The translations under genes were made by a program, and so were the position numbers. Positions 16,828-26,382 of a DNA stretch of 64,000 nucleotides are shown in pieces (position 1 is the stretch's first letter; each line of letters starts with the position of its first letter). The notes beneath the pieces were generated by a model that was not told the DNA's origin, did not search any database, and worked only from the letters and a program-made list of their open reading frames with translations. Location of the stretch: positions 248,001 to 312,000 of the forward strand of contig OZ221973.1 in the NCBI GenBank assembly GCA_965119745.1, given 5' to 3'. This DNA is from CAJFUR01 sp904420575. Lineage in GTDB: Bacteria; Actinomycetota; Coriobacteriia; Coriobacteriales; Eggerthellaceae.

Positions 16828-17706
16828 CTACTGGAACAGCTTCGCGCAGGTGTCGGGACCGGCGAGGCCGTCCACGGCAAGCCCGCATGCGTGCTGGAAC
16901 GCGCGGATGGCCGCCTGGGTGTCCGGGCCGCACGAGCCGTCCACGCCGGAGCCTCCCACGCCGTGGCCCGCCGCGAGCAGCGCCACCTGGACGATCTGGA
17001 CGAGCGCCCTGCGCAGGCACGTCCCGCAGACCGGCCCGTACTTGTTGACGGCGGCGCGGGTCTTCGGCCCGTACGAGCCGTCCACGGCCAGCCCTGCCCC
17101 GTACTTGTTGAGCGTGGCCTGGAGGCACTTCGCGAGCGCCCTGTGCGTGTCCGGGCCGTTGCTGCCGTCGACGCCGCTCGCGCCCACCGACCAGCCCATG
17201 CCCACAAGCCACCGCTGCGCCTGCCGCGTGGCGGCGTTTCCGAGCGGGGCCACGGGCACCGACGCGCCGGTCCAGCGCAGGTAGCAGTCCCACGGGTAGT
17301 CGTAGTAGCCGCGCGTGTTCGTCTCGCCGCGCCCGTTAGGCGCTCCCTGGTCGCCCGCCTTGCCGCCGCTGATCCTCCCCCGCTCGTCGATGGACGCCTG
17401 GGCCAGGCAGTCGCCGAGCCATGCCGCCACGTGGCTCCGGTCGTTGAGCAGCACGTCGCCCTTGCAGGGCCTGCCGTTGTTGGAGACTCGCCTCCATCCG
17501 CGCGCCACGAGGTTGCCCGACAGGTTGCCCGTGTAGCTGGCGGCCCCCGTGTCGAAGCCCGCCTCCTTCAGCGCGTAGATCACCAAAGACGAGCAGTCGC
17601 ACTCGCCCCCGTAACGTATGTCCTGCCTGTTCGACTGATCGTAGCCCAGGTTCCCTTCGTCGCACCAGTAGCGCATGCGTTCGCAGAACTTGTTGAGGTC
17701 GCCCAC
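16828..17706 (-). CDS. Phage endolysin: NlpC/P60-like amidase plus two peptidoglycan-binding domains
   Basis: 292 residues from GTG at 17706 (AGAGGGGGAG upstream, directly after the holin stop). The N-terminal catalytic domain has the phage peptidoglycan-hydrolase signature YWCDEGNLGYDQSN and GGECDCSSLVIYALKEAGFD, with the nucleophile Cys in CDCSS, and SHVAAWLG carrying the His. Two peptidoglycan-binding repeats follow, each with a VDG(S/L)xGPDT-type motif; the middle one has SYGPKTRAAV. It degrades the cell wall at lysis. It is the last gene of the tail-lysis module. Confidence 0.9.
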   Translation of the reverse strand: MGDLNKFCERMRYWCDEGNLGYDQSNRQDIRYGGECDCSSLVIYALKEAGFDTGAASYTGNLSGNLVARGWRRVSNNGRPCKGDVLLNDRSHVAAWLGDCLAQASIDERGRISGGKAGDQGAPNGRGETNTRGYYDYPWDCYLRWTGASVPVAPLGNAATRQAQRWLVGMGWSVGASGVDGSNGPDTHRALAKCLQATLNKYGAGLAVDGSYGPKTRAAVNKYGPVCGTCLRRALVQIVQVALLAAGHGVGGSGVDGSCGPDTQAAIRAFQHACGLAVDGLAGPDTCAKLFQ

Positions 17707-17707
17707 G

Positions 17708-17971
17708 TCACTCCCCCTCTTTCGGCTTCTCGTACGCCAGTGCCTGCGCGCTGTCAGCGAGGCCGGCCGTCGTGGGATCGGCCACCACTCCCAGGAGAGC
17801 CAGCAAAGAGAAGACGGCGTTGATGATGGCCGCCATCTGCTCGTTGAGCACGGCGAAATCCCATCGGTATCCAAAAGGCGCAGCTAAAACCTGCGCGAAC
17901 AGCAGGACGGCGGGCACGAACGCCAGCCAAAATGCTTTGTTCCTCAGTCGCACTTTCCAATTGATGCCCAT
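17708..17971 (-). CDS. Phage holin
   Basis: 87 residues. INWKVRLRNKAFWLAFVPAV opens a first membrane helix; a second (IINAVFSLLALLGVVADPTT) follows with a charged C-terminal tail (YEKPKEGE). This is the phage holin family 1 (phi-LC3/phi11 type) layout, forming membrane holes to release the endolysin encoded next to it. ATG at 17971. Confidence 0.9.
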   Translation of the reverse strand: MGINWKVRLRNKAFWLAFVPAVLLFAQVLAAPFGYRWDFAVLNEQMAAIINAVFSLLALLGVVADPTTAGLADSAQALAYEKPKEGE

Positions 17972-17986
17972 CTATTCCTCCCCACG

Positions 17987-18307
17987 TTACTTGCTGATGA
18001 GGTATTGCTCCATGGCGTCGCGCGCATCGCGCAGCTTGTCCACGTGGTTGCCGTCGATTTCGTGCGACATCAGCTGCATGACCCCACGCATGATCAGCCG
18101 GTTGCTCTCTTCGAGGTCACCTATACGCTTGTCGTCGCGGTCGAGGCATTCCGCGTGACGATCCACCCGATGGACCATGTCCCGTGCAGGCTTGCGCCAC
18201 GCCTTGACATAGCCCCAGGCAGAGCCAATCGTCGTGATGGCACCGCAGAATACAAGCAGCACGACAGCAGCTGCCAGGAATTGTTCGTATCCGATGATTA
18301 TCCTCAC
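17987..18307 (-). CDS. Phage membrane protein with coiled coil (XhlA-like)
   Basis: 106 residues: an N-terminal membrane helix (FLAAAVVLLVFCGAITTIGS) followed by a charged coiled coil (DRDDKRIGDLEESNRLIM). Position next to the holin and topology suggest a holin accessory protein of the hemolysin XhlA kind. The frame starts at a GTG (18307); an ATG three bases upstream is out of frame, so the start is not certain. Confidence 0.7.
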   Translation of the reverse strand: MRIIIGYEQFLAAAVVLLVFCGAITTIGSAWGYVKAWRKPARDMVHRVDRHAECLDRDDKRIGDLEESNRLIMRGVMQLMSHEIDGNHVDKLRDARDAMEQYLISK

Positions 18308-18333
18308 CTCATTTGAGATACAGTGATTTGAGA

Positions 18334-18361
18334 GAGGCCTCGCAAAATGTACCGAGGCCTC
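18334..18361. terminator. Hairpin between tail and lysis genes
   Basis: GAGGCCTCG (18334-18342) and CGAGGCCTC (18353-18361) form a perfect 9-bp stem with a 10-base loop, in the 140-base gap between the collar protein and the lysis genes. No clear T-run, so termination is possible but not certain. Confidence 0.5.
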
Positions 18362-18447
18362 AAGAAATAGCTTCTCAGATCGATTCTTCTGCTGCGAGAG
18401 CGACCGCTCTCCCGAACCGTTTTCTACTCTCGTGGAGTTATCGACGT

Positions 18448-19185
18448 TCAGGAAGCTTTGCCCGTAGACACTATGTAGTTGATCACCAGATAGGGTTGCA
18501 TGTTGTTATGCGTTTGCCCCTCTCCAGCGCTTGCATTCACACCTGCCGTAGTCGTTTGGCCTGAAGTACTCGCCGTCGTGGTCACGGAATGGGTATGAGC
18601 ACCCGCCGACTGCGGCCCCCGCCCTTGGTTTAAATAAGACTGCGCCGAATCGTTGCCAAATAGAGCGACCACGTTGGAAGACCCGCTCATGGAGCCAGAC
18701 CCGACGTAGCCATTCCACCCGTGCTTGTGCGCCCCGGCAGAATTCGCGCTACCCGAAAGACTCGGAATCGAGTGAGAGTGCGAGGCACCGGTGAACGCAT
18801 GCGTATGAGCCGGAGTTTCCGATATCGTGAGCCTGTGCGTTTCTTCGCCCCCCGCCGAGGCAAGTGCATGACCGGCATCCACACCTACCGGAACGCGGCC
18901 GCTGAAATTTGGGACATTAAAGGTAGTCGATCCATTCCCCACACCATATCTCGTTCCGATGACGGCAAACAACTCGGCGTATTCCGTACGCGAGTAGGCG
19001 CCGCCATCGCAAACGAGAAACCCGCTGGGGATTGTTACCCCCGCAAAGGGCAAAATGACGCCAGCACTCATCACGGAAGGACTACCTGTTCCCCCACTCC
19101 CGACTGCCGCTATCTCGCTTTTGATGTGCTTAACAAGGGCAGCGAGTCCCGTCTCGTCCAAATACCTCTTGACGTCAGCCATCAT
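18448..19185 (-). CDS. Phage tail collar domain protein (receptor-binding tip)
   Basis: 245 residues. From about residue 42 it carries the tail collar domain (LPFAGVTIPSGFLVCDGGAY, then YAELFAVIGTRYGVG, TFNVPNFSGRVPVG). This is followed by His/Gly/Ser repeats (AHTHAFTGASHSHS, AGAHTHSVTT) like those of long-tail fibres that bind metal. It likely forms the adhesive end of the tail. Start ATG 19185 or 19182, both behind GAGGGGG. Confidence 0.87.
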   Translation of the reverse strand: MMADVKRYLDETGLAALVKHIKSEIAAVGSGGTGSPSVMSAGVILPFAGVTIPSGFLVCDGGAYSRTEYAELFAVIGTRYGVGNGSTTFNVPNFSGRVPVGVDAGHALASAGGEETHRLTISETPAHTHAFTGASHSHSIPSLSGSANSAGAHKHGWNGYVGSGSMSGSSNVVALFGNDSAQSYLNQGRGPQSAGAHTHSVTTTASTSGQTTTAGVNASAGEGQTHNNMQPYLVINYIVSTGKAS

Positions 19186-19194
19186 GGGACCCCC

Positions 19195-19677
19195 TCACAC
19201 GAAGAGCGCGTCAATGGCGCTGGTTGGAATCGCTGTCGTGTCCATCGCATCAAGCGCGGCCTTCACGACCTTGTTCTGCACAGGGTTGCCTGAAGTCGTC
19301 GACAAGGCAGTGTCCACGATCGTCTTGTTCGCCCCCGCAGCCACGCTGTCGAGCTTTGCCTTGTCGGCCGCCGACATGAGGCCGGGCGCGCTTTGCGTGG
19401 CGGCAGAATACGACGTGCCCAGAGCATCCCATGCGGATCCGTCCCACGCATAGTTCATACCTGTCGCCGCCACGTCGTACACGTCGCCCGTGCGATTGCC
19501 CGACGAAGGAAGCTCCGCAACCGTCGCCTTGCTCCCCTTGTACTGGTACACCCCTGCCGTCACGCTTCCAACCAGCTGCGTCACGTAGGACGTTGTCGCG
19601 AAAGTCGCTGCGTTGGAAAGATCCTGCCGCTCCTTGAAGTGTTGCAGCCCGCTTAAGTCCAAGTATTCCAATGCCAT
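19195..19677 (-). CDS. Phage tail-fibre-like protein
   Basis: 160 residues, beginning MALEYLDLSGLQHFKERQDL. The middle (AATGMNYAWDGSAWDALGTS) and the later APGLMSAADKAKLDSVAAGA segment are typical of tail-fibre or baseplate shaft proteins. It lies directly before the collar gene (9-base gap), so the two may form one fibre. Confidence 0.72.
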   Translation of the reverse strand: MALEYLDLSGLQHFKERQDLSNAATFATTSYVTQLVGSVTAGVYQYKGSKATVAELPSSGNRTGDVYDVAATGMNYAWDGSAWDALGTSYSAATQSAPGLMSAADKAKLDSVAAGANKTIVDTALSTTSGNPVQNKVVKAALDAMDTTAIPTSAIDALFV

Positions 19678-19683
19678 TCGTCA

Positions 19684-20067
19684 TCACTCCTTGTACATGT
19701 CGTCTATTTGCTCGTCTTTGATACGCTCCAACGCAAGCGTGTAGGGTACGGAATCCCATATTGCGTCGACCCTCGAGACCGAAATGGCCGAGCACGAGCA
19801 ATTTCCCGAAGTCCCTCCCCCTCCACCTCCGCCATCGCCGCCCACAACGGCCATGGCCAACCACTCGGTATCGTTGACGACCACGATCGCGCGGTCGCCC
19901 ACCGAGGGGCTGCAGCAGCGCACGCAAGGAACCTCGTCCATGCCGCCATCAGGCACAAGACCGAGCGAATTGCCGGGACCGACGCTGACCACGGTTCCGT
20001 AACGGATGCCAAGACGGCGCTCGGATCCCTGCGGGGTTACCAGCTTGGCAATGTCATAGGTGTCCAT
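19684..20067 (-). CDS. Phage tail protein, small, unknown
   Basis: 127 residues. The N-terminal half is beta-rich (YGTVVSVGPGNSLGLVPDGG, VGDRAIVVVNDTEWLAMAVV), as in OB-fold tail-spike pieces, followed by a Gly-rich linker and a Cys pair. Its C terminus (ALERIKDEQIDDMYKE) resembles a short docking helix. Its position in the tail operon supports a tail-tip role; identity unknown. Confidence 0.6.
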   Translation of the reverse strand: MDTYDIAKLVTPQGSERRLGIRYGTVVSVGPGNSLGLVPDGGMDEVPCVRCCSPSVGDRAIVVVNDTEWLAMAVVGGDGGGGGGGTSGNCSCSAISVSRVDAIWDSVPYTLALERIKDEQIDDMYKE

Positions 20068-20070
20068 GCC

Positions 20071-21138
20071 TTACCTCCTCACGAAGCGGCGGAAATGCGT
20101 CGTGCATTCCATGCCGGGACGCAGCTTCATGGTTTGACGCACTGCCACCAGGTCGTCCCGATGGATGCCGGCCCTGCCGTACACGAAGTCGCACACCTCG
20201 CCCATTTCCATAGGGATGAAGGCATGGCTGATCTCGAAGCTTTCAGCAACTGCCATCTTCTCGGCCAGCAGAGCTTCGGCCTTGGCTTGCAGCGCGGCTT
20301 GGTCGGCGATGTCGTTCACTTTCTCCCGATGCACGATGCGCCTCCCCCGTGCGATAGTCGAAAAGGCGCTCATGGGGTCGTCGTTGACGGCTTCTGCCGG
20401 CACAAGCCCACTGTCCTCGGCCGAACTGCACGTGGCTATGACGACGTTGGGAACGTCGAACGAATCGAATTCGCGCTCGATGCCGCTGCGATAGATGCAA
20501 AACTCGTCGTCAACCAGTGAAAGGGAGGGCTTTCTTCCCGTCGGGTCGATGTAGGGGCGCAGGAGCACGTTGCCATAACCGTCGCACCCCGCACTCGCGA
20601 ACCCGGCGAAATCCATGAGCCAGTTCACTGCGTCCAGCTTGCTGGCGTCGTCGTCATCGAACACCGCATCCTGGTTGAGGGCAGCAGTCGAAGGAGAGGC
20701 CACAACAGGCAGGTCGCAGCCACGCACGATCTCCGCCGCCTTCGCCACCGCCAGCGTGCCCGCCGGCAAAACCAGCGGCTCCTCGAACGCATCTTCCGCA
20801 AGCACCTGCAGCACGCCGTAGAGGTCGGCCGACCCTTCCTCGATGGATCCCCGAAAGGTGCTCGAGGGCGTGGATACCAGAAAGGTTCCATGCGCGATGC
20901 TCATGCGCTCGCCAGTTGCCGGGTCGAAGCTGTCAGACCACACACGCAGCAGATCCCGGCCCAGGAACGGTTCTTCGATGTAGTCAAGCGAACCCGACGA
21001 CTTGATGGCCGTCAAGTCGTTGCGTTCCAGCTCTCCGCCCGTTATGCCATGCAGTTCCTCTGCTTCCTGCCACGAACCACGTGTGACGCGAACATAGCGG
21101 AACGTGTCGATACGGCCACTGCTAGACAGCCAATCCAT
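20071..21138 (-). CDS. Phage tail-tip protein
   Basis: 355 residues, overlapping the previous gene by 17 bases. The fold cannot be named from sequence, but features such as LDYIEEPFLGRDLLRVWSDS, FVYGRAGIHRDDLVAVRQTM and the position after the Fn3 tail protein match the tail-hub/baseplate proteins of siphophages. It is probably part of the hub that anchors the fibre proteins. Confidence 0.7.
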   Translation of the reverse strand: MDWLSSSGRIDTFRYVRVTRGSWQEAEELHGITGGELERNDLTAIKSSGSLDYIEEPFLGRDLLRVWSDSFDPATGERMSIAHGTFLVSTPSSTFRGSIEEGSADLYGVLQVLAEDAFEEPLVLPAGTLAVAKAAEIVRGCDLPVVASPSTAALNQDAVFDDDDASKLDAVNWLMDFAGFASAGCDGYGNVLLRPYIDPTGRKPSLSLVDDEFCIYRSGIEREFDSFDVPNVVIATCSSAEDSGLVPAEAVNDDPMSAFSTIARGRRIVHREKVNDIADQAALQAKAEALLAEKMAVAESFEISHAFIPMEMGEVCDFVYGRAGIHRDDLVAVRQTMKLRPGMECTTHFRRFVRR

Positions 21139-23347
21139 ACGCCCTCACCTTCCGAATGCTCGCATCCACCGACGCCACCAGAGAATTGGACGACGACACC
21201 TTTACCTTGCACGTCACATGGGCGGGCATCACGTCTCCATGAGGGAAGCGGACGATCTTCACGCCAGCGTCTGCCACCAGACGACCGAACGCCGCAGCAG
21301 TCGACGCCTCGTCTCCCCAACCCTGCGGGGCCATTGAATCAAGCCGCCAAACGTTGCCCGACACACTCGATTCGGTTCTGGTCGTGGCTCCGTAGAAAAC
21401 CAGAGGATCCTCGTCGCCTTCTGTCTCTATGATTTCGCAGTCACGCTCGCGCTGAGTGTCCCACTCCACGTCCATGGCCATTTTCGCCACCCTGGCATAG
21501 TCCGAGTCGACATCGAAGTTGAAGAACACGTATCCGTCGGAGGATACGGCAACCTGGACCTCCTTGTTCGACGTCAGGCCGTTCGCGGTATAGGCCGCTG
21601 CAATATATGTCAACTCCTGGTCGAGCGGCGGATACGTGTCGGCCGTCCCCGTCCCGTCCGACGCCCCGTCTGCAAGGCACAAAAGAGAGCCATCCGCGTT
21701 CCTTCGAAAAATGCCCAGCGATTCCGTGCGAGGAACCGTCGAACCTGGTTCGTCTTCGCCCGCATACACCGTCAGAAGGACACGGCCGAACACCCGGTCA
21801 ACCTCTGCCGACAGCCGAGGGGTGGCCGGTTCTTCGTACGACGTGGAAAACGTGCGGATGGCGGAAGCCGAAAGCTGAGACGTCGAGGAAACCGTGAGGT
21901 GCAACGTGAAGATGGCCTGGTTGGGCAGCAGTATCTCGTCGGTGCCGATCGAAAGCGACCTTGCGGCTCCTTGGATCGTACGAGACCACAACGCCTTGCC
22001 CGACTCGTCGCGCACGACTACGGTTGCGTCACGCTGCGTTCCGGAGAGGTCGTCGTACGACCAGCTCACGACAATCGGAACGTCTTCTATCAGGGCTTCG
22101 TCAGAAGCGGGCGACGTCACGACCACGGTGGGCACCTGGCTGACGCGGAACGTTCGGGGTTCGGCCGACCACGGCCCCCAGTCGGCATGCGCCCCTTTGG
22201 TGCGTACGCGCCACGTCACGACGGAGTTGACGGGAAAGGAATTGGGCACTTCCACCGTTTGCGCGCCGTCAGGGACGGCGACCGTCGTCCACGTGGCGCC
22301 GCCGTCGACGGAATGCCCCAATTCGGCCGCCGTCTGAGCGCTTCCGTCGATGGCGACATGAGACCAGTGAAACGTCACGGCTTCTTGGGTTTTCGCGATG
22401 ACGACTCCCGAAGCCGGCTCCAAAAGCGAAGGCTCTGCGGGAGGACAGATGGTGACCACGGCCTCGCTCGCGGGCGACCAAGCCGATGCAAGGTCGCCGC
22501 GTGTGTTGCGGGCACGGTAGTACCACGTGCCCCCACCCGGCGAATCCTCCAACGTCACGACCGGTGCGCCCTCCACGGTTTGCACGGTGGCCCACCGCGA
22601 GCCATCGGCCGACCGCTGCAGCTCCAAGGCCGTAGCCGTGAGCGCAGGATTGTCCAGCGTGACGGTCACGGTCGTTTCGGCCTTGCGGGCGACCGTCACT
22701 TTGGAAGGCGCAGCAGGCGTGTTGTACGTCGTTTCCGAATAGGCGTAGGCAGAGGCGTCGTAGGCTGAATTGTACGGCAGAACGCGATAGCGGTAGGCGT
22801 GATTCGCACTCGTAGAAGAGTCCGCCCAGCTTGACGACCCACCGCCGAGCGTGGCTGCTCGCGACCACGCTCCGCCATCGATCTGCCTGTCCACATAAAT
22901 GCCTGCATAAGGCCGTGGCGTCGTTGCATTGCGCGTCCACGAAACAGTGTTCTTGTTGTCCGAATTGCGCACATTCACGCAGTTCGTGCAGGCGTTGGGC
23001 CGCCATGTGGGAACGGCAGGCGCGTAACTTCCAGACACGGAGCTCGACCGATAGGCTCCGCTGCCGCTGGTATACGATGCGCTTGCGCTTTGCGTCGTCG
23101 CCGTGCCGTATCCGACCCAACCGACATTCACCCACCCAGAATCGGCATAGGTCCCGCCATTGTACAGGGTGACCTTATCGGCCCACGAGGTGTCCAAAAT
23201 GGTACCGGCAAAGCTGCCGGTCGCCTCGACCCACCGGCGAATCTGCACATAGCCTTGCGTTTCGTTCTGCGTGGACGTACGCATGTCCATACAGGCACGG
23301 AACCGCGTGTTGCTGGTCGGCCCGTCCCATCCTCCATACCATGCCAT
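21122..23347 (-). CDS. Large phage tail protein with fibronectin type III domains
   Basis: 741 residues. An N-terminal Gly/Ser/Trp/Tyr-rich region (residues 1-115) is followed by several Fn3-like modules, for example WSRAATLGG, TVQTVEGAPVVTLEDSPGGG and WYYRARNTRGDLASAW. The C-terminal part is beta-rich. Fn3 domains decorate tail fibres and tips and bind cell-surface sugars. It follows the tape-measure gene by 7 bases, the place of distal tail or tail-associated proteins. Confidence 0.8.
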   Translation of the reverse strand: MAWYGGWDGPTSNTRFRACMDMRTSTQNETQGYVQIRRWVEATGSFAGTILDTSWADKVTLYNGGTYADSGWVNVGWVGYGTATTQSASASYTSGSGAYRSSSVSGSYAPAVPTWRPNACTNCVNVRNSDNKNTVSWTRNATTPRPYAGIYVDRQIDGGAWSRAATLGGGSSSWADSSTSANHAYRYRVLPYNSAYDASAYAYSETTYNTPAAPSKVTVARKAETTVTVTLDNPALTATALELQRSADGSRWATVQTVEGAPVVTLEDSPGGGTWYYRARNTRGDLASAWSPASEAVVTICPPAEPSLLEPASGVVIAKTQEAVTFHWSHVAIDGSAQTAAELGHSVDGGATWTTVAVPDGAQTVEVPNSFPVNSVVTWRVRTKGAHADWGPWSAEPRTFRVSQVPTVVVTSPASDEALIEDVPIVVSWSYDDLSGTQRDATVVVRDESGKALWSRTIQGAARSLSIGTDEILLPNQAIFTLHLTVSSTSQLSASAIRTFSTSYEEPATPRLSAEVDRVFGRVLLTVYAGEDEPGSTVPRTESLGIFRRNADGSLLCLADGASDGTGTADTYPPLDQELTYIAAAYTANGLTSNKEVQVAVSSDGYVFFNFDVDSDYARVAKMAMDVEWDTQRERDCEIIETEGDEDPLVFYGATTRTESSVSGNVWRLDSMAPQGWGDEASTAAAFGRLVADAGVKIVRFPHGDVMPAHVTCKVKVSSSNSLVASVDASIRKVRAYGLAV

Positions 23348-23354
23348 GCTGTCC

Positions 23355-25355
23355 TCACCTCATCCTTATCTGCCGGCGAACGTTGCCCCAGAGCGTCTCG
23401 GCAGCCTTGACCGCCGCCGGATCGCCCGACAAGTCCACTTTTTCGATCGTGTAGTAATTGTTTGTGGCATTGCCCGCGGGCGACCCCGCGCCGGCCATGG
23501 CCAGGGAGAACCCGAAGCCGCCAAGCCCCACGGCCCCCGACAGCTTGCGCGTGTCGAAACCGACGGGGACTTCGATGGCGGGAAGGTCCATTTTCGCCGC
23601 ATCCACCACGTCGTTCGCCATGTCCTTCATGGCCCCCACGGCTTCGTGCGCCTTGTCCGCAATGCCGTCTGCAAAGCCCTCGGACACGAACCCGCCGATA
23701 GACTTGAACACTTTGGATGGAGAAGCAATGCCCAAGAGCGACCTTGCCCAACCAAGAGCACTGTCGATAACCTGGCCAATAGCGTTCACAACCATTTCCA
23801 CGCCATCAATAATGCCGTTCACCAAGCCTTCTATCATGTATCCGGCTGCCTTGAAGAACAGGTTGTCGCTGTTCTTGAGAACGTCTATCCCCTGATTGAC
23901 AAGCGAGCGCACTGACTCTAGAAGCGAGACGACGATCTCTGGCACCGCCTCCACAATTCCTAAAAACGCAACCAGTGCAGCTGCGAAAAGCATGGGAGCG
24001 AGCGTTGGCAACATGTCACATACCGATTGGATGACAGGAAGGAGACCTTCCAGCAATGGCGGCACTATGCGAGGCAGTGCTTCCACCAAAGCCGTGAATA
24101 GCCGTAAAGCACCGTCAAGCAAAACTGGCGCATACGTTACGAGGAGATCAGTAAAAGCTCCTATTATTTCCGGGAGAGGGTCGGAGAGCAAAGGGCCTAA
24201 CATGCCAAGGGCCTCAACGAGCGCCACGAAAAGCTGCATTCCCGCCTCAAGGAGAATAGGGGCCGACAAGGCAAGCGCAGCCGCTAGCCCCCCGATTAGT
24301 TCAGGCAGCTTTTCCTGAAGCGCAGGAGCAGAGTCGGCAAGCGCAGTCACCAGCGAAGTAAAGAGCAGAAGACCAGCAGTCAAGAGTTCAGGGGCGGAAT
24401 CGATGAGCATCCCTGCTATCGAGCCGATCATATCCCCTAACATTGAAGACAGCTCGGGGATGATCTCGGGTAGGATGGTAAGAATGGTACCGAAGGCCGT
24501 CGACAACGCATCGAGAAGTTCCGGCATCACCTCCGAAAGGGACGATACGAAGGCGGGAAGGGTTGAAGCCATTTGCTCTGCCACGCCCGGTAAGGCCTCT
24601 GCCATGCCACTGATGGTTTTCAAGGCATTGTCGCACATGGCCTGAATGTCAACGCTGCCATTGGCGGCTGCAGCCGCCAAACCAAGCAACCCGACAGCAG
24701 CCACTCCAACGATTGCCGTCGAAGCAGCAAGTCCCTTACCCAATGCTCCGGCAACGCCGGACAATCCCGACATCTTGTCTCTGGCGGCACCCGCAGCCGA
24801 AGCAGTTTCTCCGAGTTTGTTTTTCGCGGCGTCTGCGGCTCCAGATGCCTCTCCAAGGCCATTTTTGGCGGCATCTGCCGTTTCCGCAAGCTTGTCTTTG
24901 GCGGCATCCGCAGCAGCGCTTGACTCGTCGAGCTTGTCTTTGAGCCCAGATGCTGCCTTTTTGCTCTCGTCAAGACTCTTGGCGCTGTCCTTTACTTTGC
25001 TTGAAGTCTTTTCGGTTTCGGACCCCGCCGATCGGAATGCAGAGCTGACCGCATCCCAAGCATCACTGAAGTTCTCACTCATTTTTATAACATTATTTAT
25101 GAGCATCGGAGCATCTTTGAACTTTCCCAACAATTCAGAGAAGGACCGGATAACGCCGTCGTCGAAAGCGATTCCTTCCATTGCCGAACCCATAAGATGC
25201 AGCGAGTCAATGACATCGAGAGCCTTGTTTTCGATGTCGCCCAGCTGTCTCGACGCGCTCGCGAACATGGCTTCGATGGCCTTTTCGAACCGTTTTTTCA
25301 CTTCTTCGGGCGTCATAGCATGTGCCACCTCGCCTTCGAGTTCGATCGTATGCAC
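23355..25355 (-). CDS. Phage tail tape-measure protein
   Basis: 666 residues: Ala/Lys-rich coiled-coil region (residues 110-200) and then a long series of hydrophobic helices with repeating PELL/ALPEI/PALL motifs, ending near LLGIASPSKVFKSIGGFVSE, a hallmark of siphophage tape-measure proteins. It sets tail length. The start is uncertain: GTG at 25355 sits 15 bases after AAAAGGAGG, and an A-run just upstream differs by one base from its duplicated copy at about 27770, which shifts the frame. The first 50 or so bases of the gene are duplicated there, behind the membrane-protein array. Confidence 0.88.
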   Translation of the reverse strand: MHTIELEGEVAHAMTPEEVKKRFEKAIEAMFASASRQLGDIENKALDVIDSLHLMGSAMEGIAFDDGVIRSFSELLGKFKDAPMLINNVIKMSENFSDAWDAVSSAFRSAGSETEKTSSKVKDSAKSLDESKKAASGLKDKLDESSAAADAAKDKLAETADAAKNGLGEASGAADAAKNKLGETASAAGAARDKMSGLSGVAGALGKGLAASTAIVGVAAVGLLGLAAAAANGSVDIQAMCDNALKTISGMAEALPGVAEQMASTLPAFVSSLSEVMPELLDALSTAFGTILTILPEIIPELSSMLGDMIGSIAGMLIDSAPELLTAGLLLFTSLVTALADSAPALQEKLPELIGGLAAALALSAPILLEAGMQLFVALVEALGMLGPLLSDPLPEIIGAFTDLLVTYAPVLLDGALRLFTALVEALPRIVPPLLEGLLPVIQSVCDMLPTLAPMLFAAALVAFLGIVEAVPEIVVSLLESVRSLVNQGIDVLKNSDNLFFKAAGYMIEGLVNGIIDGVEMVVNAIGQVIDSALGWARSLLGIASPSKVFKSIGGFVSEGFADGIADKAHEAVGAMKDMANDVVDAAKMDLPAIEVPVGFDTRKLSGAVGLGGFGFSLAMAGAGSPAGNATNNYYTIEKVDLSGDPAAVKAAETLWGNVRRQIRMR

Positions 25356-26379
25356 TTGTCCATTTTTTCAGCCTCCTTTTCGCCGGCGCTCGTATGCTGG
25401 CGCCTTGCCGAACGATCATCATTTAACCGTCAGTGTCACCCGGCCGGCATTCAGCCTGCCTGCAACGAAGCGACAGGACAAGCTGATAGAATGGACGCGA
25501 AAGGCCATCGACCAATGAGGAGACGCCGTGGGGTTCGTGGAGGAGGCGAGGGCGGCGAGGGCGGCCGCCGAGGGGGCGCGGGCCGCCTACCGGGGCCGCG
25601 TCGCGCGGGCGGAGCGGTCGTTCCTGGAGGCCCGGGAGACGCGGGCCGAAAGCGAGCGCTCGCTCGAAGACGCGCTGGGGAGCGCCCTGCTGATCGCGAG
25701 GTTCAAGTCGCTCAGGCTCTATCCCGACCGCATCGAGTGCAAGGGCGAGGCCATAAGGCTCGGCGAGGTGCTCGGGATCGACGCGGAAATGGAGGGATCC
25801 ATTCTGCAAAAGGTATCAGTAGATCCCAATAGCTGGTCAAAGTCTATTCGAACGATAGACAAGAGGACCGCCGTCGTCACCGTGCGCACGCCGGAATGGG
25901 AGTACTCCGTGAGGACCGGGCCCGGGCAGGAGGCCAGCGCCCGGCGTTTCGTGGAGGCGGCTCGGGACGTCCTCGCCGATCCCGGAAGGTACCGGGAGTG
26001 GCGGGACGCGAGGATCGCGGGGATGCCGGGGGCCCTCGCGCGGGCGGACGCCGCGAGGGCGGCGGAGGCCGCGGCCTGGTCCGCCCTCGCGGCCGCCCGG
26101 GCGGACACGCGGGCGGTCGGGGACGCCGAGGCTGCGCTCGCGGCGCTCATGGCGCAGGCCTCGCCGGACGACCTCTCCCTGCTCGCCGAGGCCGACCGGG
26201 AAGGGGCCAGGCGCGCTTCGGCCGGGAAGGCCGCCCTCGCCGTCGGCCTCGCGCTCCTGGGCGCGCTTTTGGCGCTCGCGCTCTTCGCCGCCCTCTCCGC
26301 AGGCATTTCCGCCCTCGCCGGGTCCCCCTTCACGGACGGCCTCCGGCGCAGCATGGCGGAGGCCGTCGCGCGGGCCGTG
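25309..26379. repeat. Long direct repeat, unit A (copy 1 of membrane-protein array)
   Basis: Matches 27714-28785 nearly base for base: it starts inside the tape-measure 5' end, covers the intergenic region and the whole of copy 1, and breaks right at the stop codon. Differences seen are a one-base T-run change, a few substitutions and the swapped block 25798-25846. A third, partial copy is 26408-26681. Confidence 0.92.
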
Positions 26380-26382
26380 TGA
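25528..26382 (+). CDS. PH-like, coiled-coil, C-terminally anchored membrane protein, copy 1
   Basis: 284 residues from GTG at 25528 (GAGGAGA upstream; extended -10 at 25484-25492). Layout: coiled coil (1-50), a beta-rich region 54-146 with LLIARFKSLRLYPDRIECKG, RTAVVTVRTPEWEYSV and a closing helix (ASARRFVEAARDVL) that resembles a bacterial PH domain, a second Ala/Arg-rich coiled coil (150-225), and a membrane helix (233-262) with a short tail. It lies on the strand opposite to the tail genes, between the tape-measure and Gp15 genes, as a phage cargo (moron) would. Residues 91-107 are replaced in copy 4. Codon use is even more GC-biased than its neighbours'. Function unknown; immunity or superinfection exclusion is a guess. 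Confidence 0.75.
   Translation: MGFVEEARAARAAAEGARAAYRGRVARAERSFLEARETRAESERSLEDALGSALLIARFKSLRLYPDRIECKGEAIRLGEVLGIDAEMEGSILQKVSVDPNSWSKSIRTIDKRTAVVTVRTPEWEYSVRTGPGQEASARRFVEAARDVLADPGRYREWRDARIAGMPGALARADAARAAEAAAWSALAAARADTRAVGDAEAALAALMAQASPDDLSLLAEADREGARRASAGKAALAVGLALLGALLALALFAALSAGISALAGSPFTDGLRRSMAEAVARAV

Noticed and set aside
25798..25848. Diversity-generating retroelement as cause of the variable block
   Set aside because: No reverse transcriptase or template repeat is visible, and differences are not confined to adenines; many are silent changes, which fits block exchange better.
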